Assembly: GCA_037953745.1 (NCBI GenBank)
Contig: JBAKBP010000766.1
Coordinates: 48,501 to 112,500, forward strand
Source of the DNA: Lithodes maja
Taxonomy: Eukaryota; Arthropoda; Malacostraca; Decapoda; Lithodidae
DNA length: 64,000 nucleotides
Direction: 5' to 3'
Under the pieces are notes generated by a model. That model searched no databases. It was not told where the DNA came from and saw only the letters and a program-made list of their open reading frames with translations. The translations under genes and the position numbers were made by a program. Below are positions 1 through 10,940 of this stretch, piece after piece. Numbering within the stretch: position 1 is the stretch's first letter; each line of letters starts with the position of its first letter.

Positions 1-284
1 ATAGAAAACAAACACACAAAATAGATATAACATAAATATATTTTATTGATTTTTCCCAATTTTAGAATATAAGATATAAGTTTTAGTGATATTTAAAGTT
101 TTTGACAAAAATATATTTTGTGTATTTGCAGGAGTCTACCATGACACAAGCCCACTGCTTCTCATCTCTGACCAGCTTGTACAAGTATAGCTCTGCATGT
201 GCCCTGGTGGTGGAAACTCACATAGACTAACAGGACTAGCCACTCTTCTGCTGTTGTACCTTTGTTGTAGTGTCTGAGATGGCA

Positions 285-650
285 AAGTGACACGTTGACC
301 CGTGTTACACTCGTACGTGTTGACCCGTGTTACACTCGTGTTGATCCGTGTTACACTTGTCATGACTCGTACCTACTCTTTGTTTTCGTACCCTGGAATT
401 TGACCGTTATTTTTCAAATTTTTGACACTCGTCTTGGGTTTGCGTTACACTCATGTTGACTCTCAGTTACTCGTACAGACTCTTGCATGAACACGTGTTG
501 ACGCGTATTAATTCGTGTTAACTCGTGTTACACTCTTGTTGACTCGGGATCAATTGCTACTCGCGGCCTACTCGGCCTCCAGCAACGGCGATAATCGACG
601 AGTGTGACTCGTGTTAGACTCGGGCACCGACTCGGCTATGTGTGAACCAG
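285..650. repeat. degenerate GTGTT/ACTCG-rich short repeats, possible DNA transposon end
   Basis: The stretch is dense in variants of GTGTTGACCCGTGTTACACTC and ACTCG spaced irregularly. It ends near 650 with a sequence whose reverse complement begins CCTGGTTCACACATAGCCGAG, which resembles a PIF/Harbinger-type terminus followed by subterminal CGAGT motifs. No matching opposite terminus was found in the window, so assignment to a transposon is only a guess. No coding region is supported from 1 to 1030. Confidence 0.3.
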
Positions 651-1030
651 GCTTTACTCTTCTTCTTGGGTTTTGCACTGAGTTTGTGTAGAGACTCCTG
701 CTTGTCACTTAGAAATGCTGTCATTGATCTCCTTGTTGATGTGGGTATATATATCGGGTTCTTAATGAGACACACTGGATAGGGGTTCACATATATTGGG
801 GAAGGCTGGTTACATGCGTCTTGTCGTCAAGGGAGGTTTAGGAAGCCATGCCTTGATATTGGCTCGCCTGTAGATTATATATTTAGCTTACAATATTATT
901 ACCAATATTGTAACAGTGAATAAAACCAATTGTGGGTAGTAAACTTTATTAGATACCTTAACCTTGCATTACGAGATGAAAATTGTGAATAAATAAACAC
1001 AAAATTGACAAAGCTGGCTCTGAAAGGTAC

Positions 1031-2933
1031 TGTGACGCTCCTGCATAGTAGCCACGTGCGGGTCATGTGCGAGTGTCGGCTGCCCAGCCGTTTAGAAACC
1101 GGCTGGCGGCAGCCGGCCGGCCGGCTTTTCCTTAGTATATAGCCTACGACAATGTAACTAATGTCTGGGATATTCTTATGTTGTTTCACAGCTTGAAGCT
1201 GCCCTTATTCTTAACCAACACATCTTAGTATATTTTATTCTCGATAGTTGATTGTTTCATTATAAAATATAAGATGTAAGTCTAGTGAGAGTGGGAGGAG
1301 ACGAGCGGGAGAGAAAGACCGGCTGGGGGACGTTGCTTTGCGCGGGCGCGGAATAGACTAGCTTGGGACGAGCCTGATGTTGCCATTTGATCGCAACGTT
1401 AGGCTTAGTTTCGACTCACGCAAGGGGTAGAGGATTTTGACCCGGCAACGGTGTTGAGTGTTGCCAAGCATGGGATGTATTTCGCATGCCTAGGGTGGGG
1501 TCCAGACAGATTCAAGACTTAGAGCTCACCTCACTGTCGTACCCTTCGGACCCCCTTGATATCTATCCCTCTCAACCCCACTTAGAAACTTTCTCTCTTA
1601 CTTTGTATACCTTCTTTCCACTACTTCACCAATCTATTTAATTATCCCATCCCCTTGATAGACCTTATATCTATTATTGTATTAACGACGAGCTCTCAGA
1701 TAATTAGATAGGATTTTGGGCCTTATGCAGAGATGTAATTGTTAATGAGACCTAGGAAGCTTTTTGTTGTCTCATATTTGGTGGTTTCATGCTTGCTAGT
1801 GTGTTCTTGTGGCAGGTGAGCAGGGGCTAGACCGGAGGGGAGGCTTTTTGCGATCCTTTAAGTAAAGTCTGCTGGTGCGAGTCCTGTGGACCTGCACGAC
1901 TTTACTAGGATACCCGTGGGAGTCTGGGGGCATTTTCTTGTCTGTGTGCCTGTGTGTCTAGTGCTGTGTTGTGTGAGGGCCCTTGCCTAGTCCACTCAGC
2001 ACTGCGCTAGCACGCCTTGCGTTTGTTTTAGGGTCGCCAGGAGAGAGTCAGATACTTGGGATCTGAGTCTCTCAAGAGAGTACCCTTTCAATTAGAGTAA
2101 TTTGGCGCACAGACTTGGGAACGTCCCTAGGCTAGAGCAGGTGGCTCAGCCCGGGTATCCGAAGCCTATATCCTTCCGGCTAGACCTCTGCCACCTGGCA
2201 GATTAACAGCTAGCGGTTTATTATATCTGTATGCTTGTTATTGTGCCACAGTTTACCGTCTTTATGAGCATTGGGAGTCAGGGTGTGGCTTAGAGACTCT
2301 GTCCGAGCAGGCTTGCCTGACTAAGAGTGAGAAGCACACCTGTATGTGGTTATGTTGCAAGTGGCTGCCTTTATTTAATTATACCTATTATGCCATTATA
2401 CACTGTAGGTCCTATCACTAGTATTTATTCCTGCTTATTAGTTAAGAGTTCTCTAAATCCGTAACGTACTTTCTTTGTTAAGCATCAGATCCTACAGTAG
2501 CCGCATGCAGTTTAGAAACCTGCATCTTGTCTACCTGTACGATGTTTTGAGGACTGTTTGCTCTCACCTTCTTTCACGCAGGGGTGATTAGTTGTATTAA
2601 TTAACGTAACGTTAAATGTACTTTCTTCTAGTTTGTTATTAAATTGTTTCTGCAATTTAATTCCGTTATCTATCTTTTCCTTGAAGCTTTAAGTCAACTT
2701 AATTGTGTGATCTTTTATATAGCCTGCTTGACTATCAGCAGTCTATAGTGCGTGCACCCTGTAACCGAGTCATAGGATACCTCGTTGTCCAGGCAGTACT
2801 CTTAACGGTTTAGGGTGGTTTGTTGCCTGGGTTTATAGATAAGGGTTGGATCTAGCGTTTTCCGTTGTTGCTTGTTGCCGCATACCTAGTCCAATAGAAA
2901 GAGCCCAGTGTTTATATATCCAAGGACGTAACA
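1031..2933 (+). repeat. 5' LTR of element 1
   Basis: It begins TGTGACGCTCC and ends GGACGTAACA, so it has TG...CA ends, and it matches 8520-10406 nearly base for base. Relative to the 3' copy it has an extra 13 bp near 2110 and a few point differences. At 1.9 kb it is long for a Gypsy LTR. Parts of its middle (for example the CTCTCAAGAGAG palindrome followed by a TAATTTGG block) are recognisably homologous to the LTR at 51565-53425, which shows the two elements share a lineage. Confidence 0.93.
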
Positions 2934-2950
2934 AATCGGCGACCTTGCAT
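2934..2950 (+). promoter_or_regulatory. primer binding site region of element 1 (disrupted)
   Basis: Just inside the 5' LTR the sequence reads AATCGGCGACCTTGC. The sister element has AATGGCGACCTTGC at the same place. TGGCGACC complements the 3' end of a tRNA ending GGTCGCCA; arginine tRNA is known to prime some insect Gypsy elements with a similar site. Element 1 has one extra C inside the TGG, which should weaken priming. Confidence 0.65.
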
Positions 2951-3147
2951 AGGATTTACTGAACAGAGGAATATAGTGGTCATTTGTTTTGAGATTCCTT
3001 ATGATTAGAGGAATACAGTGGACATAGTTGTTTTTTTGGAGCAACCAATATAACACATTAAAGACTTTAAATAACATTAGTATATACATACTTGCATAGG
3101 AGATAAGGCACATTCTATAACCGTGATAATTACTGCAGTGCACAAAC

Positions 3148-6100
3148 ATGTCTAATACATCAGAACACAGTGGTGGGTCAGGTCACGATACGGGCTCGGA
3201 GGGAGAAAGACCTGTGGAGTGGCTAGTCGATAGCGAGGAGGGTGCTAGAAGATTTTTAGAGGTGCCCCTTACCGCTGCCAGGGTGTTGAAGCTGAATAAG
3301 TATGGCTTAAAGTGTGTGGCAGGTCTGCAGGGTCACCAGGGTTTAAGTGGCATGAGGAAAGATCAGCTGAGGACTTTGATATTGGGTTTAGAAGGGAGAG
3401 ACCTGGGTGGAGAGGCGACTGGGGGCCCTGGTCCCCAGCCCCCCCTCCACTCTACCCCCATACCAAACGTCAGGGTGCCTGAATTTAGTACATACCCCCA
3501 AGTTGATGGTCAATGGCAGCGTGGAATTCAATCACAGGGACCCTCCCCATTAAATGCACCTTCCCTTCCTCAAGGGTTGACTCCAGATTTGTTGTTTCGG
3601 CTTGAGATGGCCAAGGTTGAGGCCGCCGAAAGACAGACTAGAGCTCAGGCTGAGGCTGCAGAGAGAACAGCTATACGAGAGGCTGAACTGCAGGCAGAGT
3701 CTACTAGGTATCGGGCTGACAGGGAGCTGGAGAGATCTCGAGTGGAGGTAACAGGGCGTAATATTGGGGGAGGTAATAGACATCGGGACCAATCATTGTC
3801 GCACTTGCTTAAACTAGTTCCGGTGTTCGATGAATCATGTGTGACTGAGTTTTTTATGCGATTTGAGAAGAAGTGTCAGGAACACCAGTGGCCTCAGGAA
3901 AAGTGGGCAGCATTAGTTTCATCAAGACTCCTAGGAAAGGGGCTAAAAGCGTATGATGCACTACCTTTAGAGTCCTGTGTAGTTTATGATGAGCTAAAGA
4001 AGGCTGTGCTACGGGCCTATGAGTTACAACCAGAAACTTACCACTTGAAGTTTCGGGGTGTTACTAAGGGCAAGGATAGTACCTTCCTAGAACACGCCCG
4101 GGACTTGTCTGATGCACTACGACATTGGCTGCGTTCTGAGAGGGCAGCTACTTTTGAGGAGTTGAGTGAGCTGGTTCTCTTGGAGCAGTTCTTTAAGTGC
4201 ACAGGCAGGGACTTAACATTAAATATAAAGGAAAAAAATCCTAGAACTCTCCAGGAGGCAGCAGAAATGGCTGACCTCCGACTGTCATTAATTCGAGGGT
4301 GTGGAGCAGCAGCTAGGAGTGAGTCGGGTGCAAAGGATCGTACCCCTCCCCCTCCCAAGAATTTTGAGACACATAAATACACAAAACCATCTAGCACTGA
4401 CAATAAAACTGAACATAAACCAAATACCGTCCCGTATAAGAAGTCTAATGGTACCTCCCACTCTCAAGGGAAACCAAAGAGTAAAGAGTGCTTTGCATGT
4501 CACAAGGAGGGTCACTTTGAAAATGCTTGTCCGAACAAGCCACCAAACAAGGTTGTGTCATTGGTCCGCAGCATAGGGGTGTTGCCTATATCTTCTGAGT
4601 TTGCCAAGGGTAGTTCGTCAGAGGTTGGGACACAGCCTGTGTTCAAGAGTCCGGAAGGCTCGAACCCTGTCCGCGACGTCTTTGGGGGTCATAGAGGGCA
4701 TGGTTTTGTGAGGTGGGCTGGCGAAAGGCGAGGAGTTAAGCTATTGCGTGATACTGGGGCTTCTCAGACCTTGTTAAAGAACTTTACTGGTAGGTCGATT
4801 AACGCTGCTCGGGTGGTGGTAGTTCAGGGGATCAATGCTACGAAGTCCTACCCGCTGGTGCGGATGGAGCTGGAGGTGGGTGGTGTGGCGAAGGAACTGG
4901 ATGTCAGAATTGTAGAGAACTTGCCTGTTGGGGGCGTCGACCTCCTCCTCGGCAACGACTTTGCGGTGCCTGCTCCTAAGGTTTCACCCTTGGTCGTTGC
5001 CGAGAAGGCGGCCGACGTTAGTAGGGAGGAACAGGAGTGGGTTGAGAAGTGTAGCGTACAAACTATGGCGTGTGTTGTGACGCGTTCTCAGACATCCGGA
5101 GCCTTGCAGCCACCACCTCAGTCTATCAAACCGCGGAGGAAAGGTCACAAGAAAACGGGAAGTGTTGGTCAATTGGAGAGTTTTGAGCCGGCAGTGTTTC
5201 TTGGTGACTCATTATTGGCACCTATGTTAGAGTCTGGAGAGGCCCCGGGGCCTGTCACCGCTAGTGCAGGTGCAGGGCAGGAAGAGACTCTGCGACAGCA
5301 TCGTTATGCGCAGCGTGAGGAAAGGATGGCTCAGCGGGACATTGGAGGTGGAAATAAATTATTTAAGATGAACTTGGATAATCTGTCACCTGCTGATATA
5401 TGTTCCTTGCAGCTGGAAGATCCTGAAGTCAGGGCGTGTGGTAATGGTGCTATCGAACTGGAGAGCGATGGGGATGCGCAGCCTGGTGATTTTTTCTTGT
5501 CCGAGGGGATCTTGTATCGGAGACATCAGGATCCCAAGAAAAAGTGGGATGGCGGGTCAGGATTAGTGGACCAGTTAGTAGTACCGAGGGTGTGCCGTGA
5601 GAGCTTATTGAGATTAGCTCATGATGTGCCTTTGGCAGGGCACCTGGGGGCACGTAAGACGGAGGCGGCTCTCAGCAAGCTTTTCTGGTGGCCTGGGTTA
5701 AAGGCGAGTGTCGTGTCATGGGTGTCACAGTGTCACACTTGTCAAGTTGTTGGGAAACCCAATCAGGTCATCCCGAGAGCCCCGTTACAACCCATCCCTG
5801 TCATTGGGCCGCCCTTCAGCAAGGTAGTTATCGATATGGTTGGCCCATTGCCCCCCACTAGTGCCGGCAATAAATTTTTACTAACTGTAATGGATGTAGC
5901 AACACGGTATCCAGATGCTTACCCCATGCGCAACGGGATGGCTAAGACTGTTGTCAAAAACCTACTTGTCTATTTATCTCGTTATGGCTACCCTCAGCAG
6001 ATCCAGTCTGATCAGGGATCCAATTTTACTTCTGCTCTGTTTAAGCAGACCATGCAGCAACATGGGATAGTGTCTGTGGTGTCATCTGCCTATCATCCCG

Positions 6101-7218
6101 AGAGTCAGGGAGTTTTGGAAAGGTGGCACTCGACTCTCAAGAGTATGTTGCAGTGTTATTGCATGGAGAATGGGAAGGACTGGGATCTAGGTCTCCCATA
6201 CGTTTTATTTGCTGCGAGAGAAGTACCTGGGGAGAGCTTGGGATTTAGCCCGAACGAGTTGGTTTTTGGACACAGGGTCAGGGGGCCCCTCCACATAGTC
6301 AAGGAGATCTGGGAGGGAGTCACAAAGCCATGCTCGCTTCTAAAGTATGTAGTTGAAAGCCGTGAGAGAATGCTAAAGAGCTTGGAGGTAGCAGGTCGGA
6401 ACCTTAAGAGTTCACAAGCTCAGATGAAGGACAGATACGACCAGAAGGTGAAGCTGAGGGAGTTTGAAGTAGATCAGGAAGTACTGATACTACTGCCTCT
6501 GGTGGGACACCCCTTGTCTGCCAAGTATTCTGGTCCGTATCGGGTTGTAAGGAAGGTTTCTGATCTCGACTATTTAGTAGCTACTCCTGATCGTAAGAAA
6601 AAGAACCAACTTTGCCATGTAAATCTGATGAAAGAGTATGTGAGGCGCCCCTCCGAGCCTCTCACTGTCCCGGTGTTGATCTGCAGCGATCGTGGTGGAG
6701 AAGGAGGAAGGGATAGTCAAGCTGCGGGGGAGGATAATTGGGACTGTCATGTTTCCGCGGATCAGTGGGCGGGGAATTCTAGACAAGTGGCTCACGAGTT
6801 GATATTGCACCTGCCTGAGCAACAGCGTGTAGCTGTGCAGCACTTGTTTGATTCAAACCCAGCTGTTTTCGCGGAGCATCCTGGCCTCACTACTCAAGCG
6901 GTGCACGATGTCGATGTTGGAGACCACCCGCCCTTTAAATCAGTGCCATACCGTGTTCCCCCTATTAAATTACCAGCACTTAGGGAAGAGCTGGATTATA
7001 TGCTGAAACGTGGGCTGATTTCTGAGGGTGCAGTAAGGTGGACTTCCCCCGTCACACTGCAGCCCAAACCAGATGGCAAGGTGCGGTTTTGTATAGATTT
7101 CCGCAGGTTGAATGGTTTGACCCCCACAAATGCCTACCCTCTCCCTCGCGTGGACGACAGTGTGGATAAGATAGGAAAGGCCAAGTTCCTCACTAAGATA
7201 GACCTTGTTAAGGGTTAA
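3148..7218 (+). CDS. gag-pol: Gag-protease-integrase-RT (N-terminal part) polyprotein, ended by a nonsense codon
   Basis: This 1,356-residue ORF starts at an ATG 214 bp inside the 5' LTR. In order it shows: a charged helical region (about 150-200); a SCAN/retrotrans-gag-like capsid domain (about 220-390); a CCHC zinc knuckle starting at C448; an aspartic protease with the motif LRDTGAS (Asp535); an HHCC integrase zinc domain (about 825-865); an integrase core with Asp896, Asp955 and Glu991, the last two separated by exactly 35 residues; a GPY/F-type C-terminal module containing SGPYRVV; then a linker and the first part of reverse transcriptase, including DFRRLNG and motif A around KIDL (Asp1352). 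The reading frame stops at TAA 7216-7218, where the sister element has Tyr in KGYWQVPL. Integrase preceding RT is the Gmr1 order. The products would act in cytoplasmic particles and in nuclear integration. Confidence 0.92.
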   Translation: MSNTSEHSGGSGHDTGSEGERPVEWLVDSEEGARRFLEVPLTAARVLKLNKYGLKCVAGLQGHQGLSGMRKDQLRTLILGLEGRDLGGEATGGPGPQPPLHSTPIPNVRVPEFSTYPQVDGQWQRGIQSQGPSPLNAPSLPQGLTPDLLFRLEMAKVEAAERQTRAQAEAAERTAIREAELQAESTRYRADRELERSRVEVTGRNIGGGNRHRDQSLSHLLKLVPVFDESCVTEFFMRFEKKCQEHQWPQEKWAALVSSRLLGKGLKAYDALPLESCVVYDELKKAVLRAYELQPETYHLKFRGVTKGKDSTFLEHARDLSDALRHWLRSERAATFEELSELVLLEQFFKCTGRDLTLNIKEKNPRTLQEAAEMADLRLSLIRGCGAAARSESGAKDRTPPPPKNFETHKYTKPSSTDNKTEHKPNTVPYKKSNGTSHSQGKPKSKECFACHKEGHFENACPNKPPNKVVSLVRSIGVLPISSEFAKGSSSEVGTQPVFKSPEGSNPVRDVFGGHRGHGFVRWAGERRGVKLLRDTGASQTLLKNFTGRSINAARVVVVQGINATKSYPLVRMELEVGGVAKELDVRIVENLPVGGVDLLLGNDFAVPAPKVSPLVVAEKAADVSREEQEWVEKCSVQTMACVVTRSQTSGALQPPPQSIKPRRKGHKKTGSVGQLESFEPAVFLGDSLLAPMLESGEAPGPVTASAGAGQEETLRQHRYAQREERMAQRDIGGGNKLFKMNLDNLSPADICSLQLEDPEVRACGNGAIELESDGDAQPGDFFLSEGILYRRHQDPKKKWDGGSGLVDQLVVPRVCRESLLRLAHDVPLAGHLGARKTEAALSKLFWWPGLKASVVSWVSQCHTCQVVGKPNQVIPRAPLQPIPVIGPPFSKVVIDMVGPLPPTSAGNKFLLTVMDVATRYPDAYPMRNGMAKTVVKNLLVYLSRYGYPQQIQSDQGSNFTSALFKQTMQQHGIVSVVSSAYHPESQGVLERWHSTLKSMLQCYCMENGKDWDLGLPYVLFAAREVPGESLGFSPNELVFGHRVRGPLHIVKEIWEGVTKPCSLLKYVVESRERMLKSLEVAGRNLKSSQAQMKDRYDQKVKLREFEVDQEVLILLPLVGHPLSAKYSGPYRVVRKVSDLDYLVATPDRKKKNQLCHVNLMKEYVRRPSEPLTVPVLICSDRGGEGGRDSQAAGEDNWDCHVSADQWAGNSRQVAHELILHLPEQQRVAVQHLFDSNPAVFAEHPGLTTQAVHDVDVGDHPPFKSVPYRVPPIKLPALREELDYMLKRGLISEGAVRWTSPVTLQPKPDGKVRFCIDFRRLNGLTPTNAYPLPRVDDSVDKIGKAKFLTKIDLVKG

Positions 7219-8196
7219 TGGCAAGTGCCCTTGTCTGAGCGAGCGCGAGAGGTGTGTGGGTTTGTGGTGGACGGTGCCACATATCGTTGCCATGTTATGC
7301 CATACGGGCTGAAAAATGACACTGCAACGTTTCAGAAATTAATGAACGACATTGTAGCCGACATTCCCAACTGTACGGTGTACCTAGATGATGTCATAAT
7401 ATACGACAATGATTTTAACAGTCACTGTGCTCACATCGGACAGCTTTTTAATAAACTGAATGAAGCAGGTTTAGTGGTAAACCTGGGTAAGTGCGATTTT
7501 GTCAAAGCCACAGTTTTGTACCTGGGGTTCGAGGTGGGGATGGGTCAGGTGTGCCCTCCACAGACAAAGATCAAAGCCATCGATCAGTTTTCCCAGCCTA
7601 CGACTAAGAAACAAATCATGCGGTTTCTAGGTATGATAGGCTATTATCGTCGCTTCATCAAAGGCTATTCGACTGTACTTGCACCTTTAACTGACTTGTT
7701 ATCTAAGGACAAGAAGTTCCGGTGGTCTCCTGAGTGTGCAGAGGCGTTTTCCTTGGTGAAACACCTGTTATGTACCCACCCCATACTGAGGGCCCCAGAC
7801 TTCAGCAGACCTTTTCAGCTGGCGACTGATGCCAGTGGCGTAGGGGCTGGGGCTGTCTTGTTACAGACAGATGATGAAGGTATCGAACATCCAGTGAGTT
7901 TTTACAGTAAAAAATTCAATAGTGCACAAAGGAATTACTCTGTAATTGAAAAAGAACTCCTGGCGATAGTGCTGGCGCTCAGGCACTTCGATGTATATGT
8001 TCCGGCTTTTGGACCAGTCGTAGTGGTTTATACCGATCATCACCCTCTGAAATTCTTGAATCAGTTTCATAACCGGAATATGAGGCTGACCAGGTGGTCA
8101 CTCATGCTTAAGGAGTATAATTTGGACATACGCCATATTGTCGGTTCTGATAACGTGATAGCGGATTGTCTATCAAGGGTGGATGATGTTGGTTAG
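7219..8196 (+). pseudogene. remainder of RT and RNase H of element 1, downstream of the stop
   Basis: The frame continues directly after the TAA at 7216-7218 for 325 codons. It holds RT motif B (MPYGLKN), the catalytic YLDD (residue 1412 counted through the stop), the thumb/connection region (GYYRRFIKGYS) and RNase H with the ATDASG and YTDHHPL motifs. It ends just before the 3' untranslated region. There is no good independent start, so it is best seen as the severed C-terminal third of one polyprotein. Apart from the single stop no other break is visible, so this copy was probably active until recently, or is translated by occasional read-through. Confidence 0.9.
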
Positions 8197-8519
8197 ACTG
8201 CTACAGGATTGAGGGTTGAGTGTGGAGGAAAATACGCTGTCACTGTAGTTCAGCCGAAAAAAACAAATTAAAAAAGCAAAAACCTTATAAAAACTCTTTA
8301 TTTTTATAACGTGTAGAATTTTGTATAAGATGTTGTAGCAGTATCTAAGTTGAATGTTTTCGCTTATTGTCGCTAAGTTAGTTGAACTTGCTCGGTGGAG
8401 TGCAACAGTCTTTATTGTTTTTATATATAGTGCCTTGTGTCGCAACAGTGTGTGGTACTATGAGAAGCTTTCTGTTAGATATGAAGAACTTAGTCAAGTG
8501 TCTTATATCTTGGGGGAGG
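8197..8519 (+). other. 3' untranslated region and polypurine tract of element 1
   Basis: AT-rich, non-coding. It ends with the purine run TGGGGGAGG at 8511-8519, abutting the TG of the 3' LTR. This is the plus-strand primer. The same CTTGGGGGAGG is present in the element at 51565-60086. Confidence 0.85.
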
Positions 8520-10406
8520 TGTGACGCTCCTGCATAGTAGCCACGTGCGGGCATGCGCGAGTGTCGGCTGCCCAGCCGTTTAGAAACCGGCTGGCGGCAG
8601 CTGGCCGGCCGGCTTTTCCTTAGTATATAGCCTACGACAATGTAACTAATGTCTGGGATATTCTTATGTTGTTTCACAGCTTGAAGCTGCCCTTATTCTT
8701 AACCAACACATCTTAGTATATTTTATTCTCGATAGTTGATTGTTTCATTATAAAACATAAGATGTAAGTCTAGTGAGAGTGGGAGGAGACGAGCGGGAGA
8801 GAGAGACCGGCTGGGGGACGTTGCTTTGCGCGGGCGCGGAATAGACTAGCTTGGGACGAGCCTGATGTTGCCATTTGATCGCAACGTTAGGCTTAGTTTC
8901 GACTCACGCAAGGGGTAGAGGATTTTGACCCGGCAACGGTGTTGAGTGTTGCCAAGCATGGGATGTATTTCGCATGCCTAGGGTGGGGTCCAGACAGATT
9001 CAAGACTTAGAGCTCACCTCACTGTCGTACCCTTCGGACCCCCTTGATATCTATCCCTCTCAACCCCACTTAGAAACTTTCTCTCTTACTTTGTATACCT
9101 TCTTTCCACTACTTCACCAATCTATTTAATTATCCCATCCCCTTGATAGACCTTATATCTATTATTGTATTAACGACGAGCTCTCAGATAATTAGATAGG
9201 ATTTTGGGCCTTATGCAGAGATGTAATTGTTAATGAGACCTAGGAAGCTTTTTTGTTGTCTCATATTTGGTGGTTTCATGCTTGCTAGTGTGTTCTTGTG
9301 GCAGGTGAGCAGGGGCTAGACCGGAGGGGAGGCTTTTTGCGATCCTTTAAGTAAAGTCTGCTGATGCGAGTCCTGTGGACCTGCACGACTTTACTAGGAT
9401 ACCCGTGGGAGTCTGGGGGCATTTTCTTGTCTGTGTGCCTGTGTGTCTAGTGCTGTGTTGTGTGAGGGCCCTTGCCTAGTCCACTCAGCACTGCGCTAGC
9501 ACGCCTTGCGTTTGTTTTAGGGTCGCCAGGAGAGAGTCAGATACTTGGGATCTGAGTCTCTCAAGAGAGCACCCTTTCAATTAGAGTAATTTGGCGCACA
9601 GACTAGGCTAGAGCAGGTGGCTCAGCCCGGGTATCCGAAGCCTATATCCTTCCGGCTAGACCTCTGCCACCTGGCAGATTAACAGCTAGCGGTTTATTAT
9701 ATCTGTATGCTTGTTATTGTGGCACAGTTTACCGTCTTTATGAGCATTGTGAGTCAGGGTGTGGCTTAGAGACTCTGTCCGAGCAGGCTTGCCTGACTAA
9801 GAGTGAGAAGCACACCTGTATGTGGTTATGTTGCGAGTGGCTGCCTTTATTTAATTATACCTATGCCATTATACACTGTAGGTCCTATCACTAGTATTTA
9901 TTCCTGCTTATTAGTTAAGAGTTCTCTAAATCCGTAACGTACTTTCTTTGCTAAGCATCAGATCCTACAGTAGCCGCATGCAGTTTAGAAACCTGCATCT
10001 TGTCTACCTGTACGATGTTTTGAGGACTGTTTGCTCTCACCTTCTTTCACGCAGGGGTGATTAGTTGTATTAATTAACGTAACGTTAAATGTACTTTCTT
10101 CTAGTTTGTTATTAAATTGTTTCTGCAATTTAATTCCGTTATCTATCTTTTCCTTGAAGCTTTAAGTCAACTTAATTGTGTGATCTTTTATATAGCCTGC
10201 TTGACTATCAGCAGTCTATAGTGCGTGCACCCTGTAACCGAGTCATAGGATACCTCGTTGTCCAGGCAGGACTCTTGACGGTTTAGGGTGGTTTGTTGCC
10301 TGGGTTTATAGATAAGGGTTGGATCTAGCATTTTCCGTTGTTGCTTGTTGCCGCATACCTAGTCCAATAGAAAGAGCCCAGTGTTTATATATCCCAGGAC
10401 GTAACA
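8520..10406 (+). repeat. 3' LTR of element 1
   Basis: 1,887-bp copy of the 5' LTR with the same TGTGACGC and CGTAACA ends, followed by the target duplicate GTAC at 10407-10410. It lacks the 13 bp near position 9604 that are present in the 5' copy. Confidence 0.93.
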
Positions 10407-10410
10407 GTAC

Positions 10411-10940
10411 ACAGACAAATCCGAATTTAGCATTCATCTCAATCTCGGCAATTTGAGGAACACCTAGCGGAGAAAATTAACAAAGCCAACAGGCTAGTGG
10501 GACTTATTAGAAGAACATTCGTTATGCTGGATGAAGAAATGTTCAAGGTACTATTTAAATCACTAGTGAGACCACACTTGGAGTACGGGAACCAGATTTG
10601 GTTCGCATATAAAGTTAAGGACATAGAGGTGATTGAAAATGTGCAGCGAAGAGCCACAATGCATATCCCGACACTCCGGGAACTCTCATATAACGAATGA
10701 AGAGGCTTGATCTACCCACCCTCGCATATAGAAGATCACGAGGGGACATGATTGAAGCTTTCAAAATACTGAATGGACTCTATGATGAAGAGGTATGCGA
10801 GGATTTATTTGAAAATAGAGAAGGAAGAACAAGAGGGCACAGCAAGAAGATCTTCAAACAGCGGTCAAGATTAAACATGAAGTTTTCGTTCTGTGAGAGA
10901 ATAGTAAAATCATGGAATAGTCTATCGGAAAGCATATAGT
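10411..10940 (+). pseudogene. LINE reverse transcriptase C-terminal fragment, frameshifted
   Basis: Two overlapping frames together give the typical C-terminal end of a non-LTR retrotransposon RT. 10440-10696 carries VRPHLEYGNQIW and an IENVQRRAT motif; the frame then shifts at about 10697, where RLDLPTLAYRRSRGDMIEAF follows, and it ends with IVKSWNSL before a stop at about 10939. The endonuclease and RT palm are absent. Element 1 is inserted just upstream, but I could not show that its left flank is the missing part. It resembles CR1/Jockey-type RTs and is not the same family as LINE-A or LINE-B. Confidence 0.75.

Larger units (their letters stand above)
1031..10406 (+). mobile_element. Gmr1-type Ty3/Gypsy LTR retrotransposon (element 1)
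   Basis: A complete LTR retrotransposon of 9,376 bp: 5' LTR 1031-2933, gag-pol 3148-8196, polypurine tract 8511-8519, 3' LTR 8520-10406. The direct repeat GTAC flanks it at 1027-1030 and 10407-10410, a 4-bp target duplication. Both LTRs start TGTGACGC and end CGTAACA. Integrase lies before reverse transcriptase, the order known for the Gmr1 group of Gypsy elements. By eye the LTRs differ by roughly 17 substitutions plus indels of 13 and 3 bp, about 1%, so the insertion is fairly young. A stop codon in RT and an extra base in the primer site suggest this copy is inactive. Confidence 0.93.

Noticed and set aside
899..1189. 96-codon minus-strand ORF at the left LTR (similar at 8378-8677)
   Set aside because: It overlaps the LTR edge at one site and not at the other; no shared start or motif, so it is chance.
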